From the NCBI RefSeq assembly GCF_003353175.1, contig NZ_QHKS01000002.1, positions 1 to 64,000 on the forward strand: DNA of 64,000 bases, read 5' to 3'. A program made the translations under genes and the position numbers. How positions within the stretch are numbered: position 1 is the stretch's first letter; every line of letters starts with the position of its first letter. Under the pieces are notes generated by a model. The model saw only the letters and a list, made by a program, of their open reading frames with translations. It was not told where the DNA came from and ran no database searches. This DNA comes from Paraburkholderia lacunae. Its GTDB lineage: Bacteria; Pseudomonadota; Gammaproteobacteria; Burkholderiales; Burkholderiaceae. Positions 51,523 to 61,517 of this stretch are shown piece after piece.

Positions 51523-52566
51523 ATGGCGATTGAACTCCAAAGCGACACCTTCACTGACCGGCCCCCAGCGTCGCAGCCGAGCTTTTGCGTGCACACCTGC
51601 GTGGCTCACGATGCCGACGAACAGGCGCGCAATCTCCACGGCTGGAGCCAGACCTACGACCAGTTGACCGCGGGCCGCTTTGTCGGCGGGTTGACCGAGT
51701 TGTGTCTCGATCACATGCAGGTGTTCGTCGAAACGACCAGTCACACGCTGCGGCAAACCTGCGAGGTGCAGGAAGGCGCCTACTGGTTCGGCATTCCCAC
51801 GTGCCCGACAGGCTCCGGGCGGATCGACGCGCAGTTGATCGCGGGCGACGCGCTCGCATTTCGTCCGGGCGGCATCGAGTTCGAACTGCTGACGTCGGCG
51901 GGTTACGAGATTTTCGGCGTAGTGGTGAAGGGCGAAGTGCTGCGCCGTTACGCGGCCGAAGTGGAGCGCATCGGCTTGGCGGACCACTTGCCGAATACTG
52001 AAGTCGTGCCGATCGGCATGGCGAGGAAGGAGCGGCTTTGCGCTTCGCTGCGCCGGCTTCTCGACGACGGCGCGGCGAGCGCCGCGCCGCTATCTTCGTT
52101 CGCGCGCAACAATTTGCAGGCGTCCGTGCTGGCGTCGCTGTTCGACGTGGGCGCGTTGCCGGGCTCGGAGCTGGTTGCGATGCCTGCGCGTCCGCGGCGT
52201 CAGTCAATCGTGTCGGAGGCGCGTGAATATGTGCTCGCCAATCGCGATCGCGCGGTCAATGTGCCGGAGTTGTGCGAACGGCTGCATGTGAGCCGGCGCA
52301 CTTTGCAGTACTGCTTTCAGGACGTGCTCGGCATGGCGCCCGCCACCTATCTGCGCACGATCCGGCTAAACGGCGCGCGCCGTGATTTATGCAACGCGTC
52401 GCGCGAGTCGCGTTCGGTGCAGGATGTGGCCGCGGCGTGGGGCTTCTGGCATCTGAGCCAGTTCGCCACTGATTATCGGAAGCTGTTTGGAATGCGGCCT
52501 TCGGATACGTTGAAGGCGGCGATCAATGGCCGCACCCAAACCGACAGTGGTTCGTTCGCTCACTAG
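51523..52566 (+). CDS. AraC-family regulator, probable activator of ethanolamine/aldehyde genes
   Basis: 347 aa from ATG 51523 (the frame opens at 51472). The first 230 residues are a sensor region without a named domain ([40 protein letters not shown]). The C-terminal AraC domain has [43 protein letters not shown] and [32 protein letters not shown]. The sensor-HTH pattern and position match EutR-type activators, which respond to ethanolamine with adenosylcobalamin. It is divergent from the aldehyde dehydrogenase across a spacer full of repeats. Confidence 0.82.
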   Translation: MAIELQSDTFTDRPPASQPSFCVHTCVAHDADEQARNLHGWSQTYDQLTAGRFVGGLTELCLDHMQVFVETTSHTLRQTCEVQEGAYWFGIPTCPTGSGRIDAQLIAGDALAFRPGGIEFELLTSAGYEIFGVVVKGEVLRRYAAEVERIGLADHLPNTEVVPIGMARKERLCASLRRLLDDGAASAAPLSSFARNNLQASVLASLFDVGALPGSELVAMPARPRRQSIVSEAREYVLANRDRAVNVPELCERLHVSRRTLQYCFQDVLGMAPATYLRTIRLNGARRDLCNASRESRSVQDVAAAWGFWHLSQFATDYRKLFGMRPSDTLKAAINGRTQTDSGSFAH

Positions 52567-52627
52567 CCCATAAGCGCACTAGCGTGTAACGGCAGCGTTG
52601 CCGCGAAATGCCGTAAGGCGGTGGGCC

Positions 52628-55006
52628 TCACTTGCGCAACAGGCGCAACCCGTTCGCCACTACCAGCAAACTCGCGCCCACGTCGGCGAACACCGCCATC
52701 CACATCGTGCCCAGGCCCATGACCGTCAGCACGAGGAAAACGGCCTTGATGCCCAGCGCCAACGCAATGTTCTGAACCAGCACGGCACGCGTCGCCTTCG
52801 AGAGCCGTACGAACAGCGGAATCTTGCGCAGGTCGTCGTCCATCAGCGCGACGTCGGCGGTTTCGATCGCGGTGTCGGTGCCCATTGCGCCCATCGCGAA
52901 GCCGATATCGGCGCGTGCGAGCGCCGGCGCGTCGTTGATGCCGTCGCCGACCATCCCGACCATAGCGCCGTCCTTCGACCAGCTCGCCACCGCGTTCAGC
53001 TTGTCTGCCGGCAACTGATCGCCGCGCGCTTCGTCGATGCCGACCTGCTGCGCGATCGCCTCCGCTGTGTGCGGGTTGTCGCCAGAGAGCATCGCGGTCC
53101 GCACGCCGAGGCGATGCAAATCGGCGATGGCGGCGCGGCTCGTATCCTTCACCGTATCGGCGACGGCAAATAACGCCAGCACACGTTCGGCATCCACCAG
53201 CATCACGACCGTTTTGCCTTGCCGTTCGAGCTTGTCGAGGCACGCTTCGAGCGACGCTGAACAGCGGCCGAGTTCTTCGACCAGCCGATGATTGCCGAGC
53301 CAATACGGCAAACCGTCGATATCGCCGCGCACGCCGCGTCCCGCCAGCGCTTCGAACGCATCGACCGTCGTGCCCCCGACGCCTGCGGCGTTGGCCGCTG
53401 CCGCGATCGCCATCGACACCGGATGATCCGAGCGGCCAGCGAGACTCGCCGCGAGCGACCGGCAACGGGCGGCATAGACATCGGCCAGCACTTCGAACTC
53501 CGTTTGCACCGGTTTGCCGTGCGTGATCGTGCCGGTTTTGTCGAGCGCGAGCCAGCTCAGCTTGCGGCCCTGTTCGAGGTAGACGCCGCCTTTGATCAGG
53601 ATGCCGTGCCGTGCCGCCGCGGCGAGGCCGCTGACGATCGTCACCGGCGTCGAGATCACCAGCGCGCACGGGCAGGCGATCACCAGCATCACCAGCGCTT
53701 TATAGATCCACGCCTGCCACAGGCCGCCGAGCAGCAAGGGCGGCAGCACCGCGACGGCAAGCGCGGCCGCGAATACGATCGGCGTATAGACGCGCGCGAA
53801 CTGGTCGACGAAACGTTGCGTCGGCGCTTTGGCGCCCTGTGCTTCTTCGACCGCGTGAATGATGCGCGCGAGCGTCGTGTTGCTGGCCGCCGCCGTCACG
53901 CGATAGTCGAACGAGCCGGCCTGGTTGATCGTGCCGGCGAACACTGCGTCGCCAATGGTTTTGTCGACGGGCAAACTTTCGCCGGTGATCGGCGCCTGAT
54001 CCACGCTCGAGCGGCCCGCGACGATTTCGCCGTCGAGCGCAATGCGTTCACCCGGCTTCACGCGAACCACGGCGCCGGGCGCGATCGCCTTGAGTTCCAG
54101 CGAACGCCAGCTCCCGTCGGCCTGCTGCACGCTCGCCTGTTCGGGCGTCAACTGCATCAGGCCTTTGATCGCGTTGCGGGCGCGGTCGAGCGATTTCGCC
54201 TCGATCAACTCGGCGATCGTGAAGAGGACCATCACCATCGCGGCTTCCGGCCACTGGCGCAGGATCAACGCGCCGGTCACCGCGATACTCATCAGCGCGT
54301 TGATATTGAGGGTGCCGTTGCGGATCGCGAGCCAACCCTTCCTGTACGTGGTCAGGCCGCACGAGGCGACGGCGAGGATTGCCAGAGCCGCCGCCAGCCA
54401 GGCGGGCGCGCCGAGCCAGCCGGCGACCTCCGAGCCCACGGCGGCGAGGCCTGCCAGCGCCAGCGGCCACCACGGCCTGGACGGCGTGTGAGGCGCGACA
54501 GCGGACGCCGGGTTTGCGTTTGAACCTGCGTCTGGCTTGGCGTCGGCGAGTTCGGGCGTGAAGTCGAGCGAGCGCAGCGCGGCGAGGATGGTGCCGAGCG
54601 CGTCGGGCGCGTGCACGACCGTCAAGACCCGCTGCATCAGGTTGAAATCCATGCTGCGCACGGCCTGCATGCGGCTGAACTTCTTGCGGATCAGCGCTTC
54701 TTCGGTCGGACAGTCCATCTGCATGATGCGGATGGCGGTGCGTACATCGCTGCCGACGGTTTCGGATTGTGGGAGCCGGCTCGAGAACGGCGCAACGGAC
54801 GCGCTCCCGCAGCAGGCGTCGTCGACATGGCTATGGGCGTGTCCATTCGCGTGAGCATGCGCTGGGTGGTCGTGGCTGCAGGTTTCGCCGTGGCTGTGGG
54901 CGTGTCCGTGCTCATGGACGTGCTCTTGAGCATGCGCTGTCTGCCCGTGGGCACAGGCTTGGCCGTGTTCGTCGAGTTCGGTTTCGGCGTGGTTGGCGTG
55001 CGGCAT
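52628..55006 (-). CDS. Zn/Cd/Pb-translocating P-type ATPase (ZntA/CadA type)
   Basis: 792 aa from ATG 55006 with AGGA upstream. Residues 1 to about 65 are extremely His-rich, with about twenty His in HEHGHAHSHGE-type repeats and a CCGS pair, a likely metal buffer. An HMA-like domain follows with MDCPTEEAL near 97. The P1B core has ACPCALVIS near 443 (CPC transport motif), LDKTGTITHGK near 490 (phosphorylated Asp) and GDGINDAPALARA near 690. It exports Zn2+, Cd2+ or Pb2+ from the cytoplasm using ATP. It is divergent from a CadR/PbrR-like MerR gene with a clear operator. Confidence 0.92.
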   Translation of the reverse strand: MPHANHAETELDEHGQACAHGQTAHAQEHVHEHGHAHSHGETCSHDHPAHAHANGHAHSHVDDACCGSASVAPFSSRLPQSETVGSDVRTAIRIMQMDCPTEEALIRKKFSRMQAVRSMDFNLMQRVLTVVHAPDALGTILAALRSLDFTPELADAKPDAGSNANPASAVAPHTPSRPWWPLALAGLAAVGSEVAGWLGAPAWLAAALAILAVASCGLTTYRKGWLAIRNGTLNINALMSIAVTGALILRQWPEAAMVMVLFTIAELIEAKSLDRARNAIKGLMQLTPEQASVQQADGSWRSLELKAIAPGAVVRVKPGERIALDGEIVAGRSSVDQAPITGESLPVDKTIGDAVFAGTINQAGSFDYRVTAAASNTTLARIIHAVEEAQGAKAPTQRFVDQFARVYTPIVFAAALAVAVLPPLLLGGLWQAWIYKALVMLVIACPCALVISTPVTIVSGLAAAARHGILIKGGVYLEQGRKLSWLALDKTGTITHGKPVQTEFEVLADVYAARCRSLAASLAGRSDHPVSMAIAAAANAAGVGGTTVDAFEALAGRGVRGDIDGLPYWLGNHRLVEELGRCSASLEACLDKLERQGKTVVMLVDAERVLALFAVADTVKDTSRAAIADLHRLGVRTAMLSGDNPHTAEAIAQQVGIDEARGDQLPADKLNAVASWSKDGAMVGMVGDGINDAPALARADIGFAMGAMGTDTAIETADVALMDDDLRKIPLFVRLSKATRAVLVQNIALALGIKAVFLVLTVMGLGTMWMAVFADVGASLLVVANGLRLLRK

Positions 55007-55041
55007 GGTGGCTTCCTGGTTCGATTTGTGGTCTAGTAAAC

Positions 55042-55062
55042 ACCTTGAAGCCACTACAAGGT
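55042..55062. promoter_or_regulatory. MerR-type operator between the metal ATPase and its regulator
   Basis: ACCTTG-AAGCCACTA-CAAGGT, a dyad with the form of CadR/PbrR/ZntR operators. On the minus strand TTGACC and TTTACT stand about 19 bases apart with the dyad between them, the stretched spacer that MerR activators correct. Confidence 0.8.
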
Positions 55063-55085
55063 CAAGGCCGCAATCTGGAGGCTCC

Positions 55086-55517
55086 ATGAAAATCGGCGAA
55101 CTGGCGAAAATCGCCCATTGCACGACCGAAACCATTCGTTTCTACGAAAAAGAGGGCCTGTTGCCCGAAGCGGAGCGCACCGAGGCGAATTACCGCAGCT
55201 ACACGGCGAAGCACGTCGAACGGCTGCGTTTCATCCGCAATTGCCGTGCGCTCGACATGACCCACGACGAAATCCGTGCATTGCTGCGTCTGACCGACGC
55301 GCCGGCGGACGGCTGCGGCGGCATCAATGCATTGATCGACGAGCACATCGCGCATGTCGACACGCGCATCGACGAACTGAAGCAACTGAAAGTGCAACTG
55401 ACCACGTTGCGCGAGCAATGCCATGGCGAACAGGCGGTCGAAGACTGCGGCATCGTTCAGGGCCTCACCGGTATGGAAGTGAGCGCGACGCGGGCACGGC
55501 ATACGCATCTGGGCTAA
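55086..55517 (+). CDS. MerR-family metal-responsive regulator (CadR/PbrR-like)
   Basis: 143 aa from ATG 55086 with GGAGG upstream. The MerR HTH is MKIGELAKIAHCTTETIRFYEKEGLLPEA, followed by NYRSYTAKHVERLRFIRNCRALDMTHDEIRALL. Metal-binding cysteines: CTTET region Cys12, ADGCGGIN (near 78), and a C-terminal REQCHGE and EDCGIVQGL pair, the CadR/PbrR pattern. The protein twists the divergent promoter to activate the ATPase gene when Cd, Pb or Zn binds. The C-terminal ARHTHLG adds one His. Confidence 0.9.
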   Translation: MKIGELAKIAHCTTETIRFYEKEGLLPEAERTEANYRSYTAKHVERLRFIRNCRALDMTHDEIRALLRLTDAPADGCGGINALIDEHIAHVDTRIDELKQLKVQLTTLREQCHGEQAVEDCGIVQGLTGMEVSATRARHTHLG

Positions 55518-55652
55518 AGCGCTTCATCCTTCGCCACCGCGGTATTGAGGTCGGTATTGACGCCGGTAGTGACCTCGGTCATGACCCCATTCACGGCTGG
55601 GCCGCTCGTACGGCCTCGCCAACACACCATCGAATCCAGTTGGAGAATCAAC

Positions 55653-55853
55653 GTGTTTACCTGTAGAAACCAGTCCTGCGGCGCGCAGTGGGAGCAGTCG
55701 GACGTCGTCATCAAGAACGAGGGGCAGGGGCTCCTGTTCCGTTGTCCGATGTGCGGCGCGCGCAATTACGTCGAGCGTTTCGACGCAGATGATGGCTCGG
55801 TGCTTTACGAGCAGCTCGAAGGCCGTCCCAACCTTGGCCCCATGGCCGATTAA
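55653..55853 (+). CDS. Small zinc-ribbon protein, 66 aa
   Basis: GTG start at 55653 with GGAGA at 55642-55646 and a TAA stop. The protein reads VFTCRNQSCGAQW, then LLFRCPMCGARNYVERFD: two Cys pairs (C-x4-C and C-x2-C) about 25 residues apart form a zinc ribbon. The tail is acidic. No family name is recalled with confidence. It lies downstream of the MerR gene and 36 bases before the DEAD-box helicase, so it may be co-transcribed with either. Confidence 0.7.
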   Translation: MFTCRNQSCGAQWEQSDVVIKNEGQGLLFRCPMCGARNYVERFDADDGSVLYEQLEGRPNLGPMAD

Positions 55854-55889
55854 TCCTTAGCCTTCAGCCTTTAGCGAGCCATCGAGAAT

Positions 55890-57290
55890 ATGAACAGTCC
55901 CACCACCGCCGGCGCACCGTTCAGCGAGCTGCCCTTGCCGCCGGCGACGCTCGCCAATCTGACGCAGCTCGGCTATGTCGAGATGACGCCGATCCAGGCC
56001 GCCAGTTTGCCGATTGCGCTGGCCGGCCACGATCTGATTGCCCAGGCGAAAACCGGCAGCGGCAAGACCGCGGCGTTTTCGCTGGCGCTGCTCGCGCGCC
56101 TCGACGCCCGCAACTTTGCCGTGCAGGCGATGGTGCTGTGCCCAACGCGCGAACTCGCCGACCAGGTCACGCAGGAAATCCGCCGCCTTGCGCGTGCTGA
56201 AGAAAACATCAAGGTGCTTACGCTATGCGGCGGCACGCCGATGCGTCCGCAGACGGCCAGCCTCGAACACGGCGCGCACATCGTGGTCGGCACGCCTGGC
56301 CGGATCATGGATCACCTCGAGCGCGGCAGCCTGCCGTTGCAGGCACTGAACACGCTGGTGCTCGACGAAGCCGACCGAATGCTCGACATGGGTTTCTTCG
56401 ACGATATCGCCACAGTCGTGAAGCAATGTCCGAAAGAACGGCAAACGCTGCTGTTCTCCGCGACGTACCCCGAAGGTATCGTCAAGCTCAGCCAGCAATT
56501 CCTGCGTAATCCGAAGGAAGTGAAGCTTGCCGAGCGGCACGACGACACCAAGATCCGCCAGCGCTTCTATGAAGTGACCGAGGATGAGCGTCTGCATGCG
56601 GTCGGTATGTTGCTGAATCACTATCGCCCGGTGAGCACGCTGGCGTTTTGCAATACCAAGCAGCAGTGCCGCGATCTGCTCGACGTGCTGCGCGCACAAG
56701 GTTTTCATGCGCTGGCGCTGCATGGCGAACTCGATCAGCGCGAACGCGATCAGGTGCTGATCCAGTTCGCGAACCGTAGCTGCTCGGTGCTGGTCGCCAC
56801 CGATGTCGCCGCGCGCGGTCTCGACATCGCGCAGCTCGAAGCGGTGATCAACGTCGACGTGACGCCGGATCCGGAAGTGCATGTGCACCGCATCGGCCGC
56901 ACGGGCCGGGCCGATCAGGAAGGCTGGGCACTGAGCCTCGCCAGCATGAACGAGATGGGTCGCGTGGGCAGTCTCGAACAGGCGCAAAAGCGCGACGTCG
57001 AGTGGCACAAGCTTGCGGATCTGAAACCCGCCAGCAACGAGCCGCTGCTGCCGCCGATGGAAACGCTGCAGATCCTCGGCGGCCGCAAGGAGAAGATCCG
57101 TCCCGGCGACGTGCTCGGCGCGCTGACCGGTGAGGCGGGTTTCGCCGGTTCGCAGATCGGCAAGATCAACGTGACCGAAATGTCGACCTATGTGGCGGTG
57201 GAGCGCAGCATCGCGCGCGACGCGGTGCGCAAGCTCAGCGCCGGCAAGGTGAAGGGCAAGAAGGTCAAAGTCCGCATGATGGACGAGTAA
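55890..57290 (+). CDS. dbpA: ATP-dependent RNA helicase DbpA
   Basis: 466 aa. DEAD-box motifs in order: Q motif LGYVEMTPIQAASLP, AKTGSGKTAAF (I), PTRELADQV (Ia), TPGRIMDHL, DEAD in VLDEADRML (II), SAT (III), ATDVAARGLD and HRIGRTGRA (VI). The C-terminal 75 residues (PGDVLGALTGEAGFAGSQIGKINVTEMSTYVAVER) form the DbpA RNA-binding domain that recognises hairpin 92 of 23S rRNA. It assists 50S assembly. Confidence 0.92.
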   Translation: MNSPTTAGAPFSELPLPPATLANLTQLGYVEMTPIQAASLPIALAGHDLIAQAKTGSGKTAAFSLALLARLDARNFAVQAMVLCPTRELADQVTQEIRRLARAEENIKVLTLCGGTPMRPQTASLEHGAHIVVGTPGRIMDHLERGSLPLQALNTLVLDEADRMLDMGFFDDIATVVKQCPKERQTLLFSATYPEGIVKLSQQFLRNPKEVKLAERHDDTKIRQRFYEVTEDERLHAVGMLLNHYRPVSTLAFCNTKQQCRDLLDVLRAQGFHALALHGELDQRERDQVLIQFANRSCSVLVATDVAARGLDIAQLEAVINVDVTPDPEVHVHRIGRTGRADQEGWALSLASMNEMGRVGSLEQAQKRDVEWHKLADLKPASNEPLLPPMETLQILGGRKEKIRPGDVLGALTGEAGFAGSQIGKINVTEMSTYVAVERSIARDAVRKLSAGKVKGKKVKVRMMDE

Positions 57291-57298
57291 ATCCGCGT

Positions 57299-57332
57299 CG
57301 AACGGCTGCGCTCGCCGGGTCGCAGCCGTTCG
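57299..57332 (+). terminator. Hairpin after dbpA
   Basis: CGAACGGCTGCG and CGCAGCCGTTCG form a 12-bp perfect stem with a 10-base loop, 9 bases after the stop. No T run follows. The remaining spacer to 57599 shows no gene or clear promoter. Confidence 0.6.
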
Positions 57333-57599
57333 GGTTCATCACATTACGTCATACCTCTGCCGTCTTCCGCAATCTTTCGGCGGCCTCGTTTCTTCCTTCA
57401 AAGTCCCGATTTCATTGGCTTCGCTCGCGTCCGCGCCGGTGCGGCATTGCGCCAGTCATGAGGTAAACGCATGCCGCGCATGACAAAGTTTCGATTGTGA
57501 CGGTTCTTTGGCTGGTGCCTAATCATCGAACCGGATGGGACCGCCGCGCAGCTGGCCGGCCGCCAATCCGCTGCCGGATGGAGAAAGGGAGAACGCCTT

Positions 57600-58754
57600 A
57601 TGCAGAGCGCCTTGCAAGCCCGCTCGAAACTGCCTGATGTAGGCACGACGATTTTTACCGTGATCGGTCAATTGGCCGCGCAATACGAAGCATTGAACCT
57701 GTCGCAAGGCGCGCCGAATTTTGCGCCGGACGCGAAGCTGGTCGACGGTGTCGCGCAAGCGATGCGCGCCGGCCACAACCAGTATGCCCCGATGGCCGGC
57801 ATCGGCGCGCTGCGCGAAGCGCTCGCCGGCAAGGTCGAGGCGCTGTACGGCGTGCGTTACGACCCGGCCAGCGAAGTGACCGTGATCGCCAGCGCCAGCG
57901 AAGGCCTGTACTCGACGATCAGCGCGCTAGTGCATCCCGGCGACGAAGTGATTTACTTCGAGCCCTCGTTCGACAGCTACGGACCGATCGTGCGCCTGCA
58001 AGGCGCGCGGCCGATCGCAATCAAACTATCGCTCGAGGATTTCCGCGTGGACTGGGACGAGGTCGTAGCCGCGATCACGCCGAAGACGCGCATGATCATC
58101 ATCAACACGCCGCACAATCCGACCGCGACAGTATTCAGCGAGGCGGACGTCGCCCGGCTGAAGGCCATCACGCGCAACACTGATATCGTGATCCTCGCCG
58201 ACGAAGTCTACGAACATGTGGTGTTCGACGGCGCCAAACATCAAAGCATGGCTTGCGACGCCGAACTGGCCGAACGCAGCGTGATCGTGTCGTCGTTCGG
58301 CAAGTCGTATCACGTGACTGGTTGGCGTGTCGGCTATTGCCTCGCGCCCGCCGCGCTGATGGACGAGATCCGCAAGGTCCATCAGTTCATGGTGTTTTCC
58401 GCCGATACGCCGATGCAATACGCGTTCGTCGATGCTTTGGCCAATCGCGAGAGCTACCTCGGCCTGTCCGCGTTCTATCAGAAGAAGCGCGATCTGCTGG
58501 CGCACGCGCTGCGCGAGTCCCGCTTCGAGTTGCTGCCGAGTGAGGGCAGCTTCTTCATGCTCGCGCGTTTTCGCGGCTTTTCCGATGAAAGCGACAGCGA
58601 CTTCGTGCTGCGCCTGATTCGCGACGCGCGTGTCGCGACGATTCCGTTGTCGGCGTTTTATACCGACGGCACGGACTCCGGTTTGATCCGTCTGAGCTTC
58701 TCGAAGGACGACGCGACGCTGATCGAAGGTGCGCGGCGTTTGTGCGAAATCTGA
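57600..58754 (+). CDS. PLP-dependent aminotransferase, YbdL (methionine aminotransferase) type
   Basis: 384 aa class I/II aminotransferase. NLSQGAPNFAPDAKLVDGVAQAM and QYAPMAGIGALREALA near the start, NTPHNPTATVF near 163, LADEVYEHVVFDGAKH near 198 and the PLP lysine in SFGKSYHVTGWRVGYCLAP near 235. The sequence matches the KAT/YbdL branch, which transfers the amino group of Met, His or Phe to a 2-oxoacid. AGGGAG precedes the ATG. A binding protein for basic amino acids follows. Confidence 0.85.
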   Translation: MQSALQARSKLPDVGTTIFTVIGQLAAQYEALNLSQGAPNFAPDAKLVDGVAQAMRAGHNQYAPMAGIGALREALAGKVEALYGVRYDPASEVTVIASASEGLYSTISALVHPGDEVIYFEPSFDSYGPIVRLQGARPIAIKLSLEDFRVDWDEVVAAITPKTRMIIINTPHNPTATVFSEADVARLKAITRNTDIVILADEVYEHVVFDGAKHQSMACDAELAERSVIVSSFGKSYHVTGWRVGYCLAPAALMDEIRKVHQFMVFSADTPMQYAFVDALANRESYLGLSAFYQKKRDLLAHALRESRFELLPSEGSFFMLARFRGFSDESDSDFVLRLIRDARVATIPLSAFYTDGTDSGLIRLSFSKDDATLIEGARRLCEI

Positions 58755-58867
58755 TGAACGCGGCACGCGCCGGCGGCCTTATTGGCCGCCGTGTGATCGT
58801 CGCGCCTTGGCATACGAGCGCGACGAGCGCTCGCGTCACAACAAAATCGAAGGGAAAGGGACCTGCT

Positions 58868-59662
58868 ATGAAGTTGCTCAAACCTCTACTGGCGCTAGCT
58901 TGCGCATTTGCCGCGGTTGCGTTGTCGCCGGCCGCCATCGCTGCCGATGCGTCGACGCTGCGTTTCGGACTCGAAGCACAGTATCCGCCGTTCGAATCGA
59001 AAGGGCCGAACGGTGAACTGCAAGGCCTCGACATCGATGTCGGCAAGGCAGTCTGCGCCGCTGCGCATTTGACGTGCAAATGGGTCGAAACGTCGTTCGA
59101 CGGTTTGATCCCCGCATTGCAGGGCCGCAAGTTCGACGCCATCAATTCGGCGATGAACGCGACCGAGCAGCGCCGTCAGACGATCGATTTCACCACTGTC
59201 GTGTATCGCGTGCCGACGCAACTGATCGCGAAACGCGACAGCGGTCTGCTGCCGACCCCTGAATCGTTGAAGGGCAAACGCGTCGGCGTGTTGCAGGCGT
59301 CGATTCAGGAAACCTTCGCGAAGACGCATTGGGAAGCAGCGGGCGTCGCCGTCGTGCCGTATCAGGACCAGAACCAGGTCTATACGGATCTCGTCGCTGG
59401 CCGTCTCGATGCGACGCTCGTTCTGGCGCCGGCGGGGCAGTCGGGTTTTCTGTCGCAGCCGAACGGCAAGGACTTCGCGTTCGTCGGTCAGCCGGTGCGT
59501 GACGACAGGATTCTCGGCAGCGGCATCGCGTATGGCATTCGCAAAGGCGATACTGCGCTGCGCGATCAGCTGAACGCGGCGATCGCGAAGGTGCAGGCCG
59601 ACGGCACGGTGAAGACCCTGGCGGCGAAGTATCTGGGGAATATCGATGTGACGCCGAAGTAG
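58868..59662 (+). CDS. ABC transporter substrate-binding protein for amino acids
   Basis: 264 aa. Signal peptide MKLLKPLLALACAFAAVALSPAAIAA, then family 3 solute-binding protein features: TLRFGLEAQYPPFESKGPNGELQGLDIDVGKAVCAAAH and SSFDGLIPALQGRKFDAINSAMNATEQRRQTIDFT. The Lys/Arg/ornithine-binding LAO/HisJ group fits best. It acts in the periplasm and needs a permease and ATPase, which are not here, so it is an orphan. It follows the aminotransferase by 113 bases on the same strand. Confidence 0.85.
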   Translation: MKLLKPLLALACAFAAVALSPAAIAADASTLRFGLEAQYPPFESKGPNGELQGLDIDVGKAVCAAAHLTCKWVETSFDGLIPALQGRKFDAINSAMNATEQRRQTIDFTTVVYRVPTQLIAKRDSGLLPTPESLKGKRVGVLQASIQETFAKTHWEAAGVAVVPYQDQNQVYTDLVAGRLDATLVLAPAGQSGFLSQPNGKDFAFVGQPVRDDRILGSGIAYGIRKGDTALRDQLNAAIAKVQADGTVKTLAAKYLGNIDVTPK

Positions 59663-59866
59663 TGCAAAGGGGCGTGGTTCACGGAACCAAGCCCCTTTAC
59701 GTCGCGCGTCTCGCCGAACTCGCCGGCGAGCCGCAGCCATTCTTTTCGGCAGGCGACGAAGGAGATTCCCGGCTATTCTCTCGTGACAAGGCTGCGGCCG
59801 TGGCCAGTCAGTACATTCAGTGCCGCAGCCGAGGCCTGTGTCACGTGAATAATCGGGAGACGCGCA

Positions 59867-60712
59867 ATGAGTGAGGCGAAGCAGCAAGCGGTTTTCGCGC
59901 GAAGCGGCACGCAGCCTCGGTTCTGGCGCGACGAGACGTTGCCGTTTCTCGAAGCCCGCTCGATTGAAGATGGCCGCGAGCTTTGCTACGCCAAACACTC
60001 GCACGAGACGTTTTCGATTGGCGCCGTGACCGGTGGGCGCAGCGTCTACGTGAACCGCAGCGTGCAGGAGTGGGTCGGGGCCGGCGCCGTCGTCATGATG
60101 AACCCGGACGACGTGCATGCATGTAATCCGGTTGCCGACGAACGCTGGTCGTATCGGATGCTGCATGTCGATGTTGCGTGGCTCACCGGTCTGCAACACG
60201 ACCTGGGTTTCAGCGACAACCACACGTTCCGCGCTTTCTCGCAAACCATGTCGACTGCGCCAGCTTTGTTTGACGGGTTGAACCGCTTGTACGCGATTCT
60301 CGTCGACGACAACGCCGATCCCATGTGCAAGGAAAGCGCTGCGGTCACATTCTTTTCCGAAGTACAGCAGAACCTCAATCCGGCACCCTTGCCGGGTCAC
60401 GACGCCAGCCGCCAACTTACGCGTGCCGCTGAATTCATCGCCGAAAACTGCACGCGTGCGCTAAAGCTGGACGAGGTCTGCAAGGCAGCCGACCTTTCCG
60501 CGTCGCATCTGATCCGCGCGTTCAAACAGCGCTACGGCATGACGCCGCACGCGTATCTGATCAATCGGCGCATTCAGTACAGCCGCGCGCAGCTCAGGCG
60601 CGGCCGTCTGATCGCCGAGGTCGCGCTCGATGCCGGTTTCGCCGACCAGGCCCATTTGCAGCGGACCTTCAAGCGGCTGGTTGCGGCGACGCCTGGGCAG
60701 TACCGCAGATGA
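59867..60712 (+). CDS. AraC-family transcriptional regulator of a LysE-type exporter
   Basis: 281 aa. N-terminal cupin-like AraC sensor domain (residues about 15-150: YAKHSHETFSIGAVTGGRSVYVNR, GAVVMMNPDDVHACNP) and C-terminal AraC HTH with LDEVCKAADLSASHLIRAFKQRYGMTPHAYLINRRIQYSRAQL and IAEVALDAGFADQAHLQRTFKRLVAATPGQYR. GGGAGA precedes the ATG. It ends 46 bases before the convergent LysE gene. AraC regulators of this layout are often paired with LysE exporters, so control by an amino acid is plausible. Confidence 0.85.
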   Translation: MSEAKQQAVFARSGTQPRFWRDETLPFLEARSIEDGRELCYAKHSHETFSIGAVTGGRSVYVNRSVQEWVGAGAVVMMNPDDVHACNPVADERWSYRMLHVDVAWLTGLQHDLGFSDNHTFRAFSQTMSTAPALFDGLNRLYAILVDDNADPMCKESAAVTFFSEVQQNLNPAPLPGHDASRQLTRAAEFIAENCTRALKLDEVCKAADLSASHLIRAFKQRYGMTPHAYLINRRIQYSRAQLRRGRLIAEVALDAGFADQAHLQRTFKRLVAATPGQYRR

Positions 60713-60757
60713 AGTGAGCGCATGGGTGGCGACGCGCGTGCCGTGGTGAAGCGTGTG

Positions 60758-61345
60758 TCACGAGATGACAAGGTAGAGGGCGCTAGTGGCCAGCAAACCC
60801 GCCATCACACGATTGAATAGCCGCACGCGTTTCGGTTCCCGCAAATACCGGCGCAGAAACGTGCCCGCATACGCCCAACTCGCGATCGATAGATAGCAAA
60901 TCACGAAGTACACGACGGTGAATTGCCAGACGAGCCTGCCGTCGCCGTCGGATGCGTAGGCGCCCATGCCGGCGAGAGACGCGAGCCATGCCTTCGGATT
61001 CAGCCATTGCATGGCGGCGCCGTATGCGAAGGATGGACCTCGGGCGGGCTTGTCGGCGCCGAGTTGGCCGTCATCGGTGGCCAGTTTGCAGGCCATGTAA
61101 AGCAGAAACCCGACCCCGGCCCACTGGACTACGGTGATCAGATTGGGGCAGTGGGCGAGCAACTCGTGCAGGCCGAGACCGATGAGCAGAAGCAGCAGCG
61201 TGAAGCCGACGGTTGCGCCGGTGACGTGCCGCATGCTCGCGGCGAGTCCGTGTTGCGCGCCGGCGCTCAGCGCAACGACATTCACCGGTCCGGGAGAGAT
61301 TGACGAGGCCAACGCAAAGGCGGCCATGGAAAGTAAGACGGTCAT
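60758..61345 (-). CDS. LysE-family amino-acid exporter
   Basis: 195 aa, about six membrane segments. ATG 61345 has GAGG upstream and begins with the family start TVLLSMAAFALASSISPGPVNVVALSAG; AMQWLNPKAWLASLAGMGAY near 110 is the conserved LysE/RhtB loop. It exports an amino acid or a related metabolite by proton antiport from the cytoplasm. Its convergent neighbour is an AraC regulator. Substrate unknown. Confidence 0.88.
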   Translation of the reverse strand: MTVLLSMAAFALASSISPGPVNVVALSAGAQHGLAASMRHVTGATVGFTLLLLLIGLGLHELLAHCPNLITVVQWAGVGFLLYMACKLATDDGQLGADKPARGPSFAYGAAMQWLNPKAWLASLAGMGAYASDGDGRLVWQFTVVYFVICYLSIASWAYAGTFLRRYLREPKRVRLFNRVMAGLLATSALYLVIS

Positions 61346-61517
61346 CTGATGCCTCGATACGTGGGTGCGCAGGATTTGCGACGGCCAACGGTATCGGGCG
61401 GTGGGGCGGGGTGTATTGAAGGAAATTGCTTTGGGCGATCGACCCGCTCGCGCGCTGGGTCGGCAGCGACACCGCCTGGATCGAAGCGAAAAGTCACACA
61501 ACGACAATCGGTTCTAT

